NCBI GenBank assembly: GCA_008921705.1
Contig: VFFE01007566.1
Span: 554,616-618,615 of the forward strand
Length of the DNA stretch: 64,000 nt
Origin: Burhinus oedicnemus
Lineage: Eukaryota; Chordata; Aves; Charadriiformes; Burhinidae
Direction: 5' to 3'
Shown: positions 1 to 13,165 of the stretch, piece by piece
How positions within the stretch are numbered: the first letter of the stretch is position 1
How the letters are laid out: every line of letters begins with the position of its first letter
Notes under the pieces: generated by a model
What the model saw: only the letters and a program-made list of their open reading frames with translations
What the model was told of the DNA's origin: nothing
Databases searched by the model: none
Position numbers and translations under genes: made by a program

Positions 1-3000
1 TTAATCTTAATGGGTCCACGTGATGGATAGGTAACACTACTAGAGGATTTTCTGGATATGTGATGGGGTGGAGAGGGGGGATATAATATTAGGAAAGCCT
101 GAAAATAATTTGTACTTTGTAAAAACAAACCTGCTGGAGAAAAAAGAATTGCATATTAGGGATCTCAGCTACGTTCAGGTTTTTTCCACTCTTCACATTG
201 CAGTGTCTTTCACTTACATTTGATTTTCATGGTAACAAATTACTTTGAGGATGCTTGAAAATGGTACTGCTGCCATAAGACCTTGTGATGCGTCTCATGA
301 GCGTTGTGTTCAAGCCACCCTGAAGGCGCTGCTGCTAAGCTCTGCCGGGGCAGTGTTCAGAGGCAGGTCTCCAGGCTGGTGGGGTCCCTGTGGCCTGGCA
401 GAGCATTCCTGTAGCCTTTAGGTCTCCAGCCTGCATGTGCTTTACCCACCATTATCCTGATTATCCAAAAGCATGTTGAGTGTTTTCCCCCCTCCTTTTT
501 GGTCCTGAAAAAAATCAGGTTTACTGAGCAAGGCAAGTCGTGTCAGTTTGGCAGGACGTGTAGATACCTTCAGAAATAACTTGTGTATGAAAGCTGTGAT
601 GATAACAGTGCTGGGTCCGTACCAGTGATTCATTTGAACTAATTGGCTGCTGAGAGCATTGGTATGTCTCTTTGTCTCCATATTTGAGTAAGATTCAGCT
701 CCTGTGATCCAGATGATCTTGTCCTAGTGAGCTTGGCTCATCTCGGATGACGCCAGAAAGGCTGTCTTGGAGCATGAAACATGCTGGAGAGCTCGAAATT
801 GGAGTTGGAATACTTATCTTGATTCATTCTGTCCGAAAATGCAGACTCAGCTGGCCTCATGTCTTATCCTTCCACCTCTTTTCGCACAGGCTAGGAAATA
901 AACTTGCTGATTATTCCTTTCAAATGCCATGAATAACCAAAGTCCAGACAGGAGTGAGTATGTGAAAGGCTGTAGATGGTAGTGCAGCTGTTATTATCCA
1001 CAGAGATCTTAAACTTTCAGTAATGCTTGTGTACTGCTTTATATGAGTAATCAAAGCTGAATGTACTATTAAAGAATTCTGTTTCCATTCTGAATACTTT
1101 AAATTCACCTCAGTTGCGCAACAAGCCTGGCTGATTTACTGCTGCTGTGTTAGAAACCTGCGATGATGAAGCTCGCTCGTATGAGGGGCTGGCAGCCTGT
1201 CTGTCTGAGAATCTGCCGGTCAAAAAGGACAAGCAGCTGGCTGAAGCTATTAAAAGAAACATAATGAGAAGGAACATAGCTGAGGGATGAAAGAAATGTA
1301 GTTGCAGGCTGTTGTGCCCATCTACTTGCAGTACTGGCAGCTTAGATGTGCTTTTGTGTACAGGAGAAGGAATGACCTGAAACCCAACCACTTGTTTCAG
1401 GCCATGGTGCGCTTTGAGGGAAGCCTTTTGGAAAGGCTGGGTGCTCCCCGGGGAGAAATAACACTTTCCTGAGTCTGGAAAAACAGTGACGCTTAGAGCA
1501 GCCACATCCCCTCCTCACAGATGTTTTGTTGTCATCCCCTCCTTGCTCTCCCATGTCTCAAACCCTGGGCAGTTTGTGTGGTCGCATACAATGGCACAGA
1601 CTTCTGTCCAACGTAGCTGTGCAACAACCGTTGCCCATGGACCTGAATAAAAGCATCAGAATGGTTTTGATTTACGTTTTGCCCGTTGGTAAGCTCTTTA
1701 GTATTGCATACGTTTTTTTTAATAGTATGCTGCCTATGTATCATTCAATGCTGTCATAAAAGCTGTGGCTCATAGGCGGGCCGTTGTTAAAACTGAATTT
1801 CACAAGCTGAGATTCTCCCAGACTGGTATGTTCTGCCGTTTATCTTGGTTCACAGCTGATGGAGGAGAAGCGATATGAATAACCTGAGTTTTGAATTTGA
1901 TCCCTTATGATTCTTATTAGGACCGCTTGTCGTGAATGAGCTAAATAACAAGTACAACGCTCAATGCATATGCAAGGCTTGTGGGTCTGTCGGGAACAGG
2001 AGCGAGCCAGGGGAAGCCAGCTCTAACTCCAGCTGTACACAAGAGCTTTCCCATGGGCGCCTTCAGTTACCTGGAGAAAGACCCATCTTCAGCACAGCAG
2101 TCTGAACTTTTGGGGGGAGGAATAAAATTTTGCAAGGATTTCGGGTAAGTAGAAAGAGGGAGTGTAGGGGGGAAAATCCCATGAATATTTTTGCATACTT
2201 GCTGTGGGGAGTTGCAAAAGTCCCAGACCAAATTACCCTCCCTCTGCCTCCCCGGGGGACTGAAGCTGTGCTGGGGTATAGCTGAAGGCTGCGGGCTGGG
2301 GTTGTGCCTAAACCATGGAAAACTGATGTCATTTCACGTAGCATCAAGGGTGTTAATCAGGGATCCCTCTTGGATGCAGCCAGGGCTCTGCCTGCAGGTA
2401 GGCTTGGGACGGAGTCTGGGCTGATCCTGCTCTGTGGAGGGGGAGCGTGGCGGAGTTCGGGCAGCGTTCCTTCTGCAAGAAATGGGCTGCGTGTTCACAA
2501 GGTGGGGTGAAAGCGTCTGGACTGAAGCAGTGGCTGGAAAAATAGCTGTATTCGTGTGTAAGGAACAAAACTGAGACAGCCCCTGCATGCTTTTATGAGG
2601 GATTGTTGCTAAAATAGCTGCTGCTGCCCTTTAAGCCGTTGCAGGCAAAGCAGGCTGAGCCATAGATCCAGTCTTACTGGGCATATTGGAAACAAGGAGT
2701 GGGGTTATTACCTGCGCTGGAGAAGCTTTGTGTGTTGTCGTGAAGGAAACTTTACATAAATGACTTGTTTGTCCCTTTAACGTCAGGATTATGAATAGTA
2801 AATGTTAGAGGAAAGGGAAGTTATAGAAACACTGTGCAAGGAGGTTTGGTGGAGAGAATAACAAGGAAAGAACAAAACCTGTTAGGACAGCAGGGAGACA
2901 GAAATTTGATTGCTTTAACCCTTTGCTTACTCATGTGTCGCTTGTTGATGAGATTTTAAAGAAGGATCTGGATCTTGCAAAATATTCTCTGTGGGTGTTA

Positions 3001-3119
3001 CGGGTTTACGCTGCTATTTCAACACCAGTGTCTTCCATCCAGCTGGGATTTACTCACTGTTCAACTATGGCAGTAAATGCTGAATTTGCTTTTTTAATAA
3101 GTGCCCAGGTTGTTTGCTG

Positions 3120-3139
3120 CCCGCCCCCACCCCCCCCCC
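3120..3139. repeat. C-rich tract, possible G-quadruplex on minus strand
   Basis: Runs of 3, 5 and 10 C are separated by single G and A bases. The 10-C run can supply two G-tracts on the complementary strand, so a four-tract quadruplex is possible. This may simply be a slippage-prone homopolymer. Confidence 0.6.
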
Positions 3140-6100
3140 AAGTCCTCAGGCAGATACTTTGTGCTTTTCTTACTTCAGAGAAGTACAATTTTGAGGAGCA
3201 AATATGCTGTTTGACTCCTCCCTTCCAGTGCTGCTTGTGGGAGTTACTTTTTCACGTGGCTGAGGCTTGAGTTAATATTTAGCAAGCCTTAGCTTCAGCC
3301 CAGGCTTGGAAATAACTCCTTGCTATTTTCTGGGTACTCCGAGGGCTGGATGCTGGCTGTGGGCTGTGTCCTTCAGCTTGCGTCCCAGGTGTGGGCGGCT
3401 CAGCCTCGGGCACCGCTGCCTTGAAGGCACAGGTAGATCTGCTGTGACTTCTGCTCCGTCTGCCTGGGCGGGTGGATGCGGGGAAGGAAGAGAGGATGCT
3501 CGGAGCCACCCAGCCAGCACTTCGTGGGTGACAAGGGGCGGCTCTTCGTTATCAGGCTCAGCAGCCGCTCCTTGACTTCACAGCAGAGGGGCACGGATGG
3601 ACTGACCGCCGCTCTCCTCCCCGTCTGGACATGGACAAGCGTGGCACGTGTGGCTCTGGGGCCACCAGAAGTGGGATCCCCAGGCCTCAGGTGGTGTTGG
3701 CACCTGCCTGGCCAGCCAGGTTCAGCAGGTACAGAGCGTGGTCGCGGGGTACGGGGTGATGGCTGCTCTCATTCATGCCAAAGGCAGGGCGTAGAGGTAG
3801 GGCACAACCTGGGGCAGGATAGGTGGAAACAAGGTAAATTTCTAGAGTTGAGCAGGCTATAACATGCTCTTTAAAGCTGTGCTTTGACCACCTTGATCAT
3901 AAAATGAAACCTATTAAACCGCACTTTTTTGGGGGTATTAACTCCAGGATTGAGTGCAGCAAGCTGTGGAGGTGGGACCTGGGGGATGTGTGTGTGGCTG
4001 GGGGGGGCTAAAATGCAAACTGCGTGTTCCCTTGTGATTCAGTGGTAACGCTGCCCTTGGCAGCCTGTGGGGTTTGAGGGCTGTTTGGTGATTTGTAGAA
4101 CCGCATATTTATAAATATTGCGCAAAGCACACATACTGAAGGATACAACTGAACACTGAACAGTTACTTTGCTTGACAAACACTGTACTGTTTGTGTGCT
4201 TAAATGACATTAAGTGACTTAAGACTTCATCTAATGTGTATTTGGATCAGCTTGAAGTTGCACCAAGTTTCAGAATGTCTCCCTGCTGCAGTAATTGAAA
4301 CCTGTTGGTTTTATGTGAATGTACTCGCAGTGATTTTATTTCTAACCGTAGCTCACATTTTGATGTTTCTGTCTGACTCTCATTTTTCCTAGTCTGCTTT
4401 GACCTCCTGCGTAGAAGCAAGAAAGGAAATCTTTAAAAGATCCCAGGCAAAATTTGAGATGTAAAAAAGAAAAAAATAATAATCTTAGGGGAAATGACAC
4501 AGGAACAATATGGTAAATTACTTTAAAATTATCCATGTGTAAGAGCACTAGACTAGCACCTTGAGTGTTACAGGGTTTCTTTGATAAAAATCAAAATATT
4601 CAGTAATAACTTATAGTTTTTTGCCAAATGAGTTGAGTTCCAGTGTCCGTACTGGTGCCAGAACACCTCTGTGGTCAGGTCTGAAGAGGTGCTACAGCAG
4701 GAACCCCAAATTTGCTCACTGACTTTGACCAAAACATTTAACTCCTAGCAAGTGGCAATTTGCAGCTGTTCATTTGGGACTCACCAGCAGGTGAAATGCG
4801 TCCCATATGTGTAACTAAGCCTCTCTGCTAGGATTCACCTAAAACATGCCTATACAATAAAGTGATGATATGCCAACCATCCTGGTTTTCTAATTAATTG
4901 ACATTAATGACTGTTTATTTTTGTAGCAGTAACTGTGGCATGCTCGTTGGTTCCCATTAAGACACCTACCAGCTTACCCGGCGGTGGGGGTGTCGTGCCT
5001 CCAAAGCACCGCTGAGACAAAGCCATTGCCAAGCCAGCTCTCCCTGCCTCGTGCGTCTCCTCTCGGTGTTGTAAAGCTTGTGGTACCTGGGGTGGCTCGG
5101 GTTGGTGGCCCTGGGCTGGCAGGCAGCATTCCAGTTCTTAGTTATAGAATTAGTTGTAAATCTCAACCAAGGGGAGACTTTTCATGGCAACGTAATAGCC
5201 GAGCACTTTGTCTTATGTGCAATCACTCTTACCTGAGAAATCCAAGCAAGGAGCTTATGACTGTCCTTCCCTTCTTCCTGCATCCCTAAACCTCTCATGC
5301 GTGAAGCAGAGCTGGATTCCAGCACATGTCTCAACCCCTCTTTACTGCGTGCTGGCCAGCAGGTTACGCTTGTGACCTCTTCAAAGTCTCTTGCCTGCTC
5401 CCATACATCTGAGCAACAACTTACGATTACTCATTCTGTGCTGTGATGTAGGTGCAGCTGGTAGAATGGGCTACAAGAAGAAATAAGAATGAGTTCTATC
5501 ATCCTGATTTAGTCCAAGTTCAACGTTAAAGAAGTTGTAGGATAAATATTTAGTATGTGTGAATCTGCTTTTGTAAAAAGCCTTTGCGTTAATGAATGAT
5601 CACAGAAAATAAGTTCACAGCCTTTTTATAAAGGATTCAAACACACTAGCGGTATTTCCTCTGAAAGCCATGTGGTCCCTCACCCCCTTTGTCCCTAACC
5701 TGGGCAGCTGAGATGTGTAGAGGTTGAGCATCTTGCCTAAAGTCACAGCGGTAATGGAAATAAAGTAAGGCTGTCTCATCTGACGTAACGGTAGCGTGTT
5801 TTGAGGATGCATTCAGTAACTGGGAGGTATTGACTCACTCTGGCATCGGTAAGATCCCTGGCATGTGTGCTGTAGGGCTGTGACAGCCAAGTCACTGAGT
5901 GAGTCCATGCCAGCCTCTTCGTGGGAATCCCGTGCACAGGCTCAGCCTCACAGCAGCTGGAGAGAGCCCAAGGCAACTTCTGCACTGGGAACGGGGTGAT
6001 GGCTAAGAACAAGGATGTGGGATCTCCTGTCTGTAGCCAGCGTCACTGGTCTGTGGGGTTTGGCATCCTGGTGTCATGCTGATAGGTGGAACTTGAATGA

Positions 6101-6219
6101 CAGACTGGATCTTTGTGGCTGCTGGATGGACAAAGCTGCTTGTGTGTTTAGATGAATGTGGATTCAGTGGAGTGTGCGAAGATGGAAATAGGGATGAGAA
6201 TGCCACCTTTTAATTAACG

Positions 6220-6293
6220 ATTCTATGATTATTATTAACAATTCTATGATTATTATTAATGATTCTATGATTATTATTAACAATTCTATGATA
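6220..6293. repeat. 21-bp tandem repeat, about 3.5 copies
   Basis: The unit ATTCTATGATTATTATTAAC plus one base is repeated three times, followed by a partial ATTCTATGATA. Copies differ at the last bases (AACA or AATG). The core ATTCTATGATT resembles the terminal repeat of avian CR1 LINEs, but no CR1 body was recognised next to it. It may be an expanded CR1 tail or an independent A+T-rich minisatellite. Confidence 0.8.
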
Positions 6294-6725
6294 ATCATCC
6301 AGTAGATCAGGCTTATCAATTCACAATTGCATTAAAGATCACAGTACTCCTAAAGCTTTGTTTTGGCCAGGTACCCCTTTCTGGCAGCCGGATTTCCGTG
6401 TCAATGAAAGGCCTTTCCTGTTTGGCTTACTGTGCTAACGCAGGGAAAGTGAACAACGGGCTTGTCTGCAGTGACCTTACAGCGAAACAAAAAAACACGT
6501 ACAGAGAGCATGGCTTATGTCTTCTGAGGCCAAAACAAACTCTAGCGTGATGGGACAGACACCCAGATAATAAACTAAACATGGCTTTGAATATTTTTAA
6601 TTTGGCTGTATCTGCATGGGCTTATCAATCCAGTGTTTGTTCTGCTCTGAGCTTCGGTCTGAGACACCTCCAGGCAGATCTGTAATTACAGGCAAATTTC
6701 ACTATTCCTTCGCTTGCTTGTTTAG

Positions 6726-6837
6726 ACCCTTACAGACAGAGTGGAGACGAGTCTAGTCCCAATGAAGGCCTGAGACACAGATGTTGAGATGAAGTTTCTT
6801 TGCCCTTAAGTACTTTGATAGAAACACTTATTGTCAG
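6726..6837 (+). other. Possible non-coding 5' exon
   Basis: A pyrimidine-rich stretch ending in TTTAG at 6725 and a strong donor CAG|GTAAGT at 6835-6843 bound 112 bases. All three forward frames contain stops, so it could only be untranslated. It lies 6.1 kb upstream of the splice acceptor before the ATG exon. Matching splice-site pairs also arise by chance in a region this long, so this is a weak call. Confidence 0.12.
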
Positions 6838-9800
6838 GTAAGTTATAACCTGTGCTTTATTTAAAACTCCCAGTGCTGTAGTGGAGGTAACATCTGGAGT
6901 TCAGGTCCATCATGGAAAGCGATGGAGGTGCTAAGCTAAAGCAGTGTGTTACACACAAGCATTGGGATTGAAGTCTCACTCCACATAGCACTGGGCAAAG
7001 GATCGCTGTTTTGTCTTTCTGGTGGCCCTAGGGTTGCGAGGACGGGAGTTGGGGAGTGCCTTGTTGTTTTTGGGGCGAAGGGAAGCTGGGTCTGGTATGA
7101 AATGCTCCACGCGTGCAGAGCTATCTGGCATGTCCTCTTTATCACTTGCAGAACAGGCTTCTTCAAAACAACCTTCAATGACGCGGCTCCCCGAGCTGCT
7201 TGCATAATGGAAGATCTTGATGAACTGATTGCTGCGTTACTGAAAACAAGCTGTAATCTTATTAGCAAATTGTGGTAGTGACATCTGAGCTATTCTTGCT
7301 GGTGCTACAGAGGCAGACCTTCAAGTGTGCCATCCCACGGGTGCAAAGTCCTTGATGAAATGCCTTAATGTGAACATAAGTGGTGGTTGGCAGCAGTGCT
7401 GTATAAAGCAGCCTGGGCTACAGGCGCTGTGACTTCTTGTAGGGGATGCTCTCAGTGAAACTACTAGGTATATGAGCAGATCCCCTATGGTTAGAGATAT
7501 GCAAAGACGTATGTCAGCAGCGGCAGCCTGCTTCTAAGATTGCTTTAATTCTGCCTCTTCAGTTGCTTTGGTAGTTAAGCCAGGGAAAGTAAAACATGGT
7601 AAGAGTGTATCGGGTAAGTTACTGTTCATAACTGCCACAGTAATTTGACAATTAGTCTGTCTTTGCTTCTACGGTCTGGTCCAAGGAATTTGAACCAGCC
7701 ACATGCTTTTCATTTTCTACCAAGAGTAAACTTCAGTATTGCTCTTTTGCTGCTTGTTGTGGGGAGGAGGAGGGAATTGGTAGTCTGTGGTGTTTGTACT
7801 TTGTGTACAAAATTTGGAGGATTGTAGGAGTAACAAAGCCATGCTTTAAAGATTTGCAATAAAATTTGATTTAGACCTTTGGTAGAAAAGTTGTGGAGCT
7901 TGTGTCCACAAGGCATCTGCTGGATAAATTTGCTGTCGCTGTTGGGAATGGAGTTTTGTGTAATTCTGTGTGTCTGAATAAAATAGCTGATTATGAATAT
8001 TTCACCTAAAATTCTGATAAGTAGATTGACTTCTTTCATACAAGGAGTTGTTCTTATATTAACATTGATACCTTTGAAAGACTGAGGTTTAAACTTTCAA
8101 TAGTTTCAGTAAGCAAAACTATCTATATTTTATATAGATATAGCCATAGATAAGTGACTTACTGCTTCAGGATTTTCTCCAGCTTTTCAGATACTCATAT
8201 CTGTTGTTTCTGGATGCCTTTACCCTACTACGTTATTTTAAACAAGAAAACCTATCATGTTATGAACTGTGGTGGGATGATCTTGAGGTGATTCTTTCTC
8301 TTCAGAATTACCTACACAGTTCTTCACTTGAGTTTAAGCTGCTTGTTCAGAGTAGGAACTTGGAAGCAAAGTGAAGAGAGGCTTTTTCCTGCACGGACTT
8401 TTTTGTTTCTTTTAATCTTGTGCTTTTGTACTCCTTGATTGTTTTTGACCTTGAAGTAAACTGAAAGCTGGTAAGATGTGCATGTGTTGTGTCGCTAACA
8501 TATTTTTGTTCTCTGACTTAGTGTCAGAGACTGCAACGAGTTGATAGAATAATTTCTCACTTTTTTTTTACCTTTCAAAAGAGCTTGTGTTTCATGCTAG
8601 CAATCTGAATTGCCATGATGCTGTGACTTGGTGTGCTGCTCCTAACTTGCTCTTGACGTTAACTCCAACTCCTTCCATCTGTTTCTTTGTTTCATGTGTG
8701 CCTTTGTGCTTGTTCCAGATATTTGGAAATGTCTTGAAAAACTAGGTGCTCGTGTGTGAAAGGACTGCCTTGTATAGCTTAATTCTTCTGTTCTTGTTGC
8801 CTTTTTCTCATTTTAGTTTTTCTGGAAACAGTATTAAAGGAATTCCATTTTCTTGGCTTACACTTGTTGCCTCCTGTTCTGTTTGAAATGCTTGAGAAGG
8901 AACCTATTTATTTATTCATCTGCTCAAGAGTATTTCAATGAGGGAAGGATGTTGAGCAAGCAGTGAAGTAGTCTAGGCAGCTACAGATCCTTTGAGAAGC
9001 TCTCTGATGGGAATGATTCAAGCCTGGAATGAACAAGTGCATAGCAACAGTGTTTATTTTATTTTGACGTTCAAAAGGGCCAAGAGTTGCATGAGCGTTT
9101 GCGGTATACTTGCTGTATGTTGACAGTATCTAGGAACACATCAAAAACTACTCTGAGACTTCATGTTCTAGCCCAGGACTGGTGAGCCACCAGCACTCAG
9201 TCAGCACTATGCAGGCATGCAGATCTTGCTCTGGGCTACCAGTGCTCTACGTGAAGAGGATTTGTAGAAATAATAGGAGAATGAACCAGATAAGGTCCAT
9301 GCTAGTCTAATTTCTCATAAGTTTGCTGTTAATATTGTTAAGTCAGGGTTAGACTGAAGATGTTAGGGGAGTCAGCTGACTAACTCTCGAGCCCCATTAA
9401 AACTGGCTCTGCTCTTAAACAAGAGGAAAAGTTGCGTTAGCATAGTCAGTCTTTCCACAGTCATTCCTTTATGGTTGTCCTTAACTAGATCTTTCTGCCA
9501 GTTTGCTTTTTATTGGGTTAATTTTTAAAACTTTGTAATCTTAAGCTTTTTGTTACATTGACAGTACAACTGAGTGAACTTGATTATTCCACCTACTCTT
9601 TGCCCAGTTGCAACTGAGCAATTAACATTTTAAGCCAACAATCTACACTTTCAATCTAAACTGTTGCTATGTTTAGACGTCACAGATTGCCCTCCATTGA
9701 CTTGGGAATGCAATGAGGAAGAACAATCTCTTCGGTGCACTGAATCTAAAATTAACCTTCCACCTAGGCAGTTGGATTTGTAAAGCGCTGTGCAGTGTGT

Positions 9801-11456
9801 TCAAGAAAAAAGGTATTTAGACCAGAAAATAAAATATTTTCTAAATTTAAAGGCCTGACTTTGCTTTGGTGTTGTCCTGTGAGACAGGAACAACAGTGCT
9901 AGCCTGGGACTTGTAGAGCTGGGCTTTGGGTCCCGCTGCTGCTGTGTGACGTTAGCATCCTGCACCTTGGTGAAATGGGGTTTAGTGCATCAGTCCATGA
10001 GGTTTTTTTGGGGGAAAAAAGGTTAGGATGGCTTTTGGGCTGTTTGCACAAGTAGTTCTTCAAATATGGCTCTCCTAGAGTTGACATATAGTGTGACTGG
10101 TGGTGGAGCTTTTTTGGTGCAAGCACTACTAGATCATCTGTATTTCCAGCTGTGGAAGGAAGCAAAACAACTGTGGGTGGTACAGCAGCACAAGTCAGAG
10201 TGGCATAGGGGTACAGCTGTTCGCTGTTGTCTGCCAAAACTATATCCTTGTACCAGTGCTATGCTGCCTTGATATGGACTGAAGGTGCTGGTAATTAAAA
10301 ACAGCTGCTGGCAAGGCTATAGCCCAAAATCTGGATGTTGTGAGCCTTCTTAGATGTACACTGGGAATCTGCCCTAATGTTTTAGATAAGTATTACTCCA
10401 CTTGATCATAGTATCTCCTGGACTAACACTTGCATTCAGGATCTGGTATCTGGGTAAGTCACACAGAACATCTAAGTCAAGAATCACCCTTTTGAAAGAG
10501 CTAAGACGGTGTTTATGTTGGCTTAAAATTCTGTTTTTTTTCCAGGCAGGCCTGTGGCAGGTGTGGGGAAGGGATTGTCATAGCTATGTGTGTGACACAG
10601 CTTGCTGCGAGCGCATGTGCTGGGTGCAAGCTGCCGCTCGGGTCTAGGGTAGGTTCTGCTGGATCTGCAAACCTGGATGTAAGCACTGCTTTGGTGTGAA
10701 TCCACGGCAATTTCTGGGATGCTAGGGTGAGCCTGCTCTATGCCAGGCTGAACGTGAAGGAAAGGTACGTTTCAGAGCTGCTTTGATCTGTACAACCTAG
10801 ATCCCACAGTACTACAGGGCAGTAACTTAGGGCAAGAAGAGTAGTTGTGTGCCTGCTGAGTGCCTTTAGTAGAGTGATTAGGAGAGCTTGTAAGATGGTT
10901 CCTTAGCCTGTGTAGTGTTGTGTGTTGGGAGACTGCTCTTTAGTGCAAGTTCAGCTGCCAGGGCTTGTTGTGCTGATATGGCCAAAACCAAGTCCCTCAA
11001 GGTAATCTAAAATCCTCCTTCTAGTTTCATGTTGCAAGTGATGATTTCTATTGACTGGCATCTAATAGAATTCTAGTGAGATATTATGGCAAGGTATTAA
11101 ACAGTATTCGACGGTAGCAACGTGGCTTTGTTTAAATCTAATCCTTTTACGAGAAGGCTGTCAGCAAATGTGAGAAAATGAAGAGGAGTACTAAGGATGA
11201 AGAATTAATGTGAGAGATGTGATCTAAAATTTTAACTCCTAATGGATAGAGATACAAGTAAAAAGTTGAAAGAGGAAGTAATGATTTGAGATGGTGGTTG
11301 TAGTAGAACTGAGAGAGATGGACATGAATTATGAAGGTTAAAAAAATAACCAATTAAAAAACCAATAATCTTAAATTGACTATTTAAGTGCTGTACCAGG
11401 CTACAAAGTGGCACCTTAACTGGAAGCCTGTTATTTAGATATCCAGGAGTAGGAAA

Positions 11457-11480
11457 GGGCAGGGGGAAGGTGGGGATGGG
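11457..11480 (+). other. G-quadruplex motif
   Basis: Four G-runs (3, 5, 4 and 3) have loops of 2, 5 and 2 bases, which fits the canonical pattern. It sits about 1.5 kb upstream of the ATG exon. A regulatory role is inference only. Confidence 0.5.
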
Positions 11481-12968
11481 TACTAAACAAGCAGATCACC
11501 TCTGCCCTTGTCAGAGGTGGGCTGGATGGCGTAATAGCTCTTTTCAATCTTTAATGTTTGTGTTCCTGTAAAACAAACAAACAAACCCCTTCTTATTCTC
11601 AATGCCATTGCTGGCTCCAGATTTTCCTGGAATGATGGTTATTGCTTTAGTTATGACCTAAGAAGAGAAGGGCAGCCTATGTGCACATTAGAAAAAGGTA
11701 GGAGCGTAATATGCATGCACATGTGTAAATGTAAGTGCAGAATATCCCACAAAATATGCCTTTTAGTTGCTAGATCTTCAAATTTAGCCCTTTATGACTT
11801 GAAACACTTCATATAACAGAAGCAAGTTAGTGCCAGAACTGCTAATAATGGCTTTCCAGAATGAAAGAAACTAAAAATTTCCAGATATTTTGCCATCTAT
11901 AACTTTCTAAGTCCTCCTAGAGTTAGGAGGCTAAAATACATTTTGCAGGTGTTTTGTTGTCATGGTTTTCAAGGCATAAGACTTAATCTGCTTTTTTTTG
12001 TCGTGAAACTAGAAGGTGATTCTGTTCGGTGTTTGGTGATGGTGGCGGCTCACAGGTGTTTTTCAAACCATCCAGAGTTAGCATAGTGTGTGATCTCTTT
12101 AATTTTGTATTCATAAGTTGAACCATTGAGGTGTTTTTATAAGTAGGTTCCACTTACTCCAATTTTTTGAAGTCTTTGAAAAAGATATACAGCAAGGTTT
12201 AAATGGCTTGTAACCCTTTGAAGACAATTAAAATTCATTTTAGGAGAGGCATTATTTTCTGAGCTGATGAGAACTTCACAACTCTCTGCACAGAGGTTGA
12301 AAGCTGAATGAGGCTAGTCTGGGACTTGAGCCGCCCATGAATTAATCAGCAGGGTGGTAAGAAAATTCTGTATGTTTGGGTTTCCCAGGACACTTGTGCT
12401 GTTTCACAGCTGAAAAATCTGGTCTGGGCAGGAAAAGAGGGCCTCAAACATCGGAGCTGTTTATTGCATGAGCTGAAGTACGGGAGACGGAGCTGTGCTG
12501 GTTTTTGCATATGGAGGACAGGGCTACGGGGTTTGGTCTGCTGTGGCTGGGAGCTGTTGGGCTTGCAGTGCGTGCCAGGTGGTCAGAGCATGCGTGCACC
12601 AGGCTTGAAACATCTTGGTTGTCTGTCAATGTAGAGGATATCTGTGCAGATTTGCAGAGGAGTATCGGAAGCCAGTGTGGGAGTGGTAGGTGATGTCTCA
12701 GAGGTCACTGGAAGGACAGCATTGGAAAACCCGTGTTGATACTGCATCCTCTCACATGTTTGGACAGCAGGTTTTCCCCTACTCTAGGGGATTTGATCCC
12801 AACCTTGTCTGTTGTTGCTAAACACTAGCCAAAGGAAGTCTAGCACTTACCTCTGTTTGGCTTTTATTGCGGTCATTAATCAATGAAGACCGCTGTATTG
12901 TGAATGCCATGTGTGAATACGTGTAGCTTTAATGTCTCTCTCCTTATCTCTTCCTCTCTCTGAACCAG

Positions 12969-12984
12969 AAATTGCCCTTGCAAA
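12969..12984 (+). other. ARHGAP40: 5' UTR part of the ATG exon, with splice acceptor
   Basis: A long CT-rich tract (about 12935-12960) ending in AACCAG at 12968 is a good 3' splice site. The exon therefore probably begins at 12969, with 16 untranslated bases before the ATG. The frame is open back to the acceptor, so upstream coding sequence cannot be ruled out. The ATG has A at -3, a favourable Kozak context. Confidence 0.5.
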
Positions 12985-13165
12985 ATGAGCCAGCTTCCTC
13001 CGAAGAGTCCTTTGGCATCCCCGGTGTCAGAGGGCACGAATTCCAGGGTAGAGTCTTTGGACAACTTGTCAATGGACAGTTTTTGGCTGGAAGTAGAGAA
13101 CATTAAACAGAGCGCTGAAGCCGAGCAAGAGGAATGCAGCCTTGCAGATGTCAAAACACAAGAGG
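12985..13165 (+). CDS. ARHGAP40: ARHGAP40 coding exon 1 (ATG exon)
   Basis: It encodes 60 residues plus one base, starting [14 protein letters not shown]. It holds the family motif [15 protein letters not shown] at about residues 29-43, followed by an acidic Glu/Gln-rich stretch. The donor is AGAGG|GTAGGT at 13166, phase 1. Joining to the exon at 17685 restores [10 protein letters not shown], which confirms the junction. Confidence 0.88.

Larger units (their letters stand above)
1..12968. other. Non-coding DNA upstream of ARHGAP40
   Basis: No exon of a known protein could be recognised on either strand. All open frames are short, lack domain-like composition and overlap one another. The stretch holds a C-tract at 3120-3139, a 21-bp tandem repeat at 6220-6293, a G-run cluster at 11457-11480, and a possible non-coding exon at 6726-6837. 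The promoter of the gene starting at 12985 probably lies somewhere here, because the ATG exon is preceded by a splice acceptor. No clear CpG-island promoter was identified. Confidence 0.6.

Noticed and set aside
8120..8140. 9-bp A+T-only-rich inverted repeat (TATCTATAT-TTT-ATATAGATA)
   Set aside because: Low complexity makes such stems common by chance; no context supports a function.
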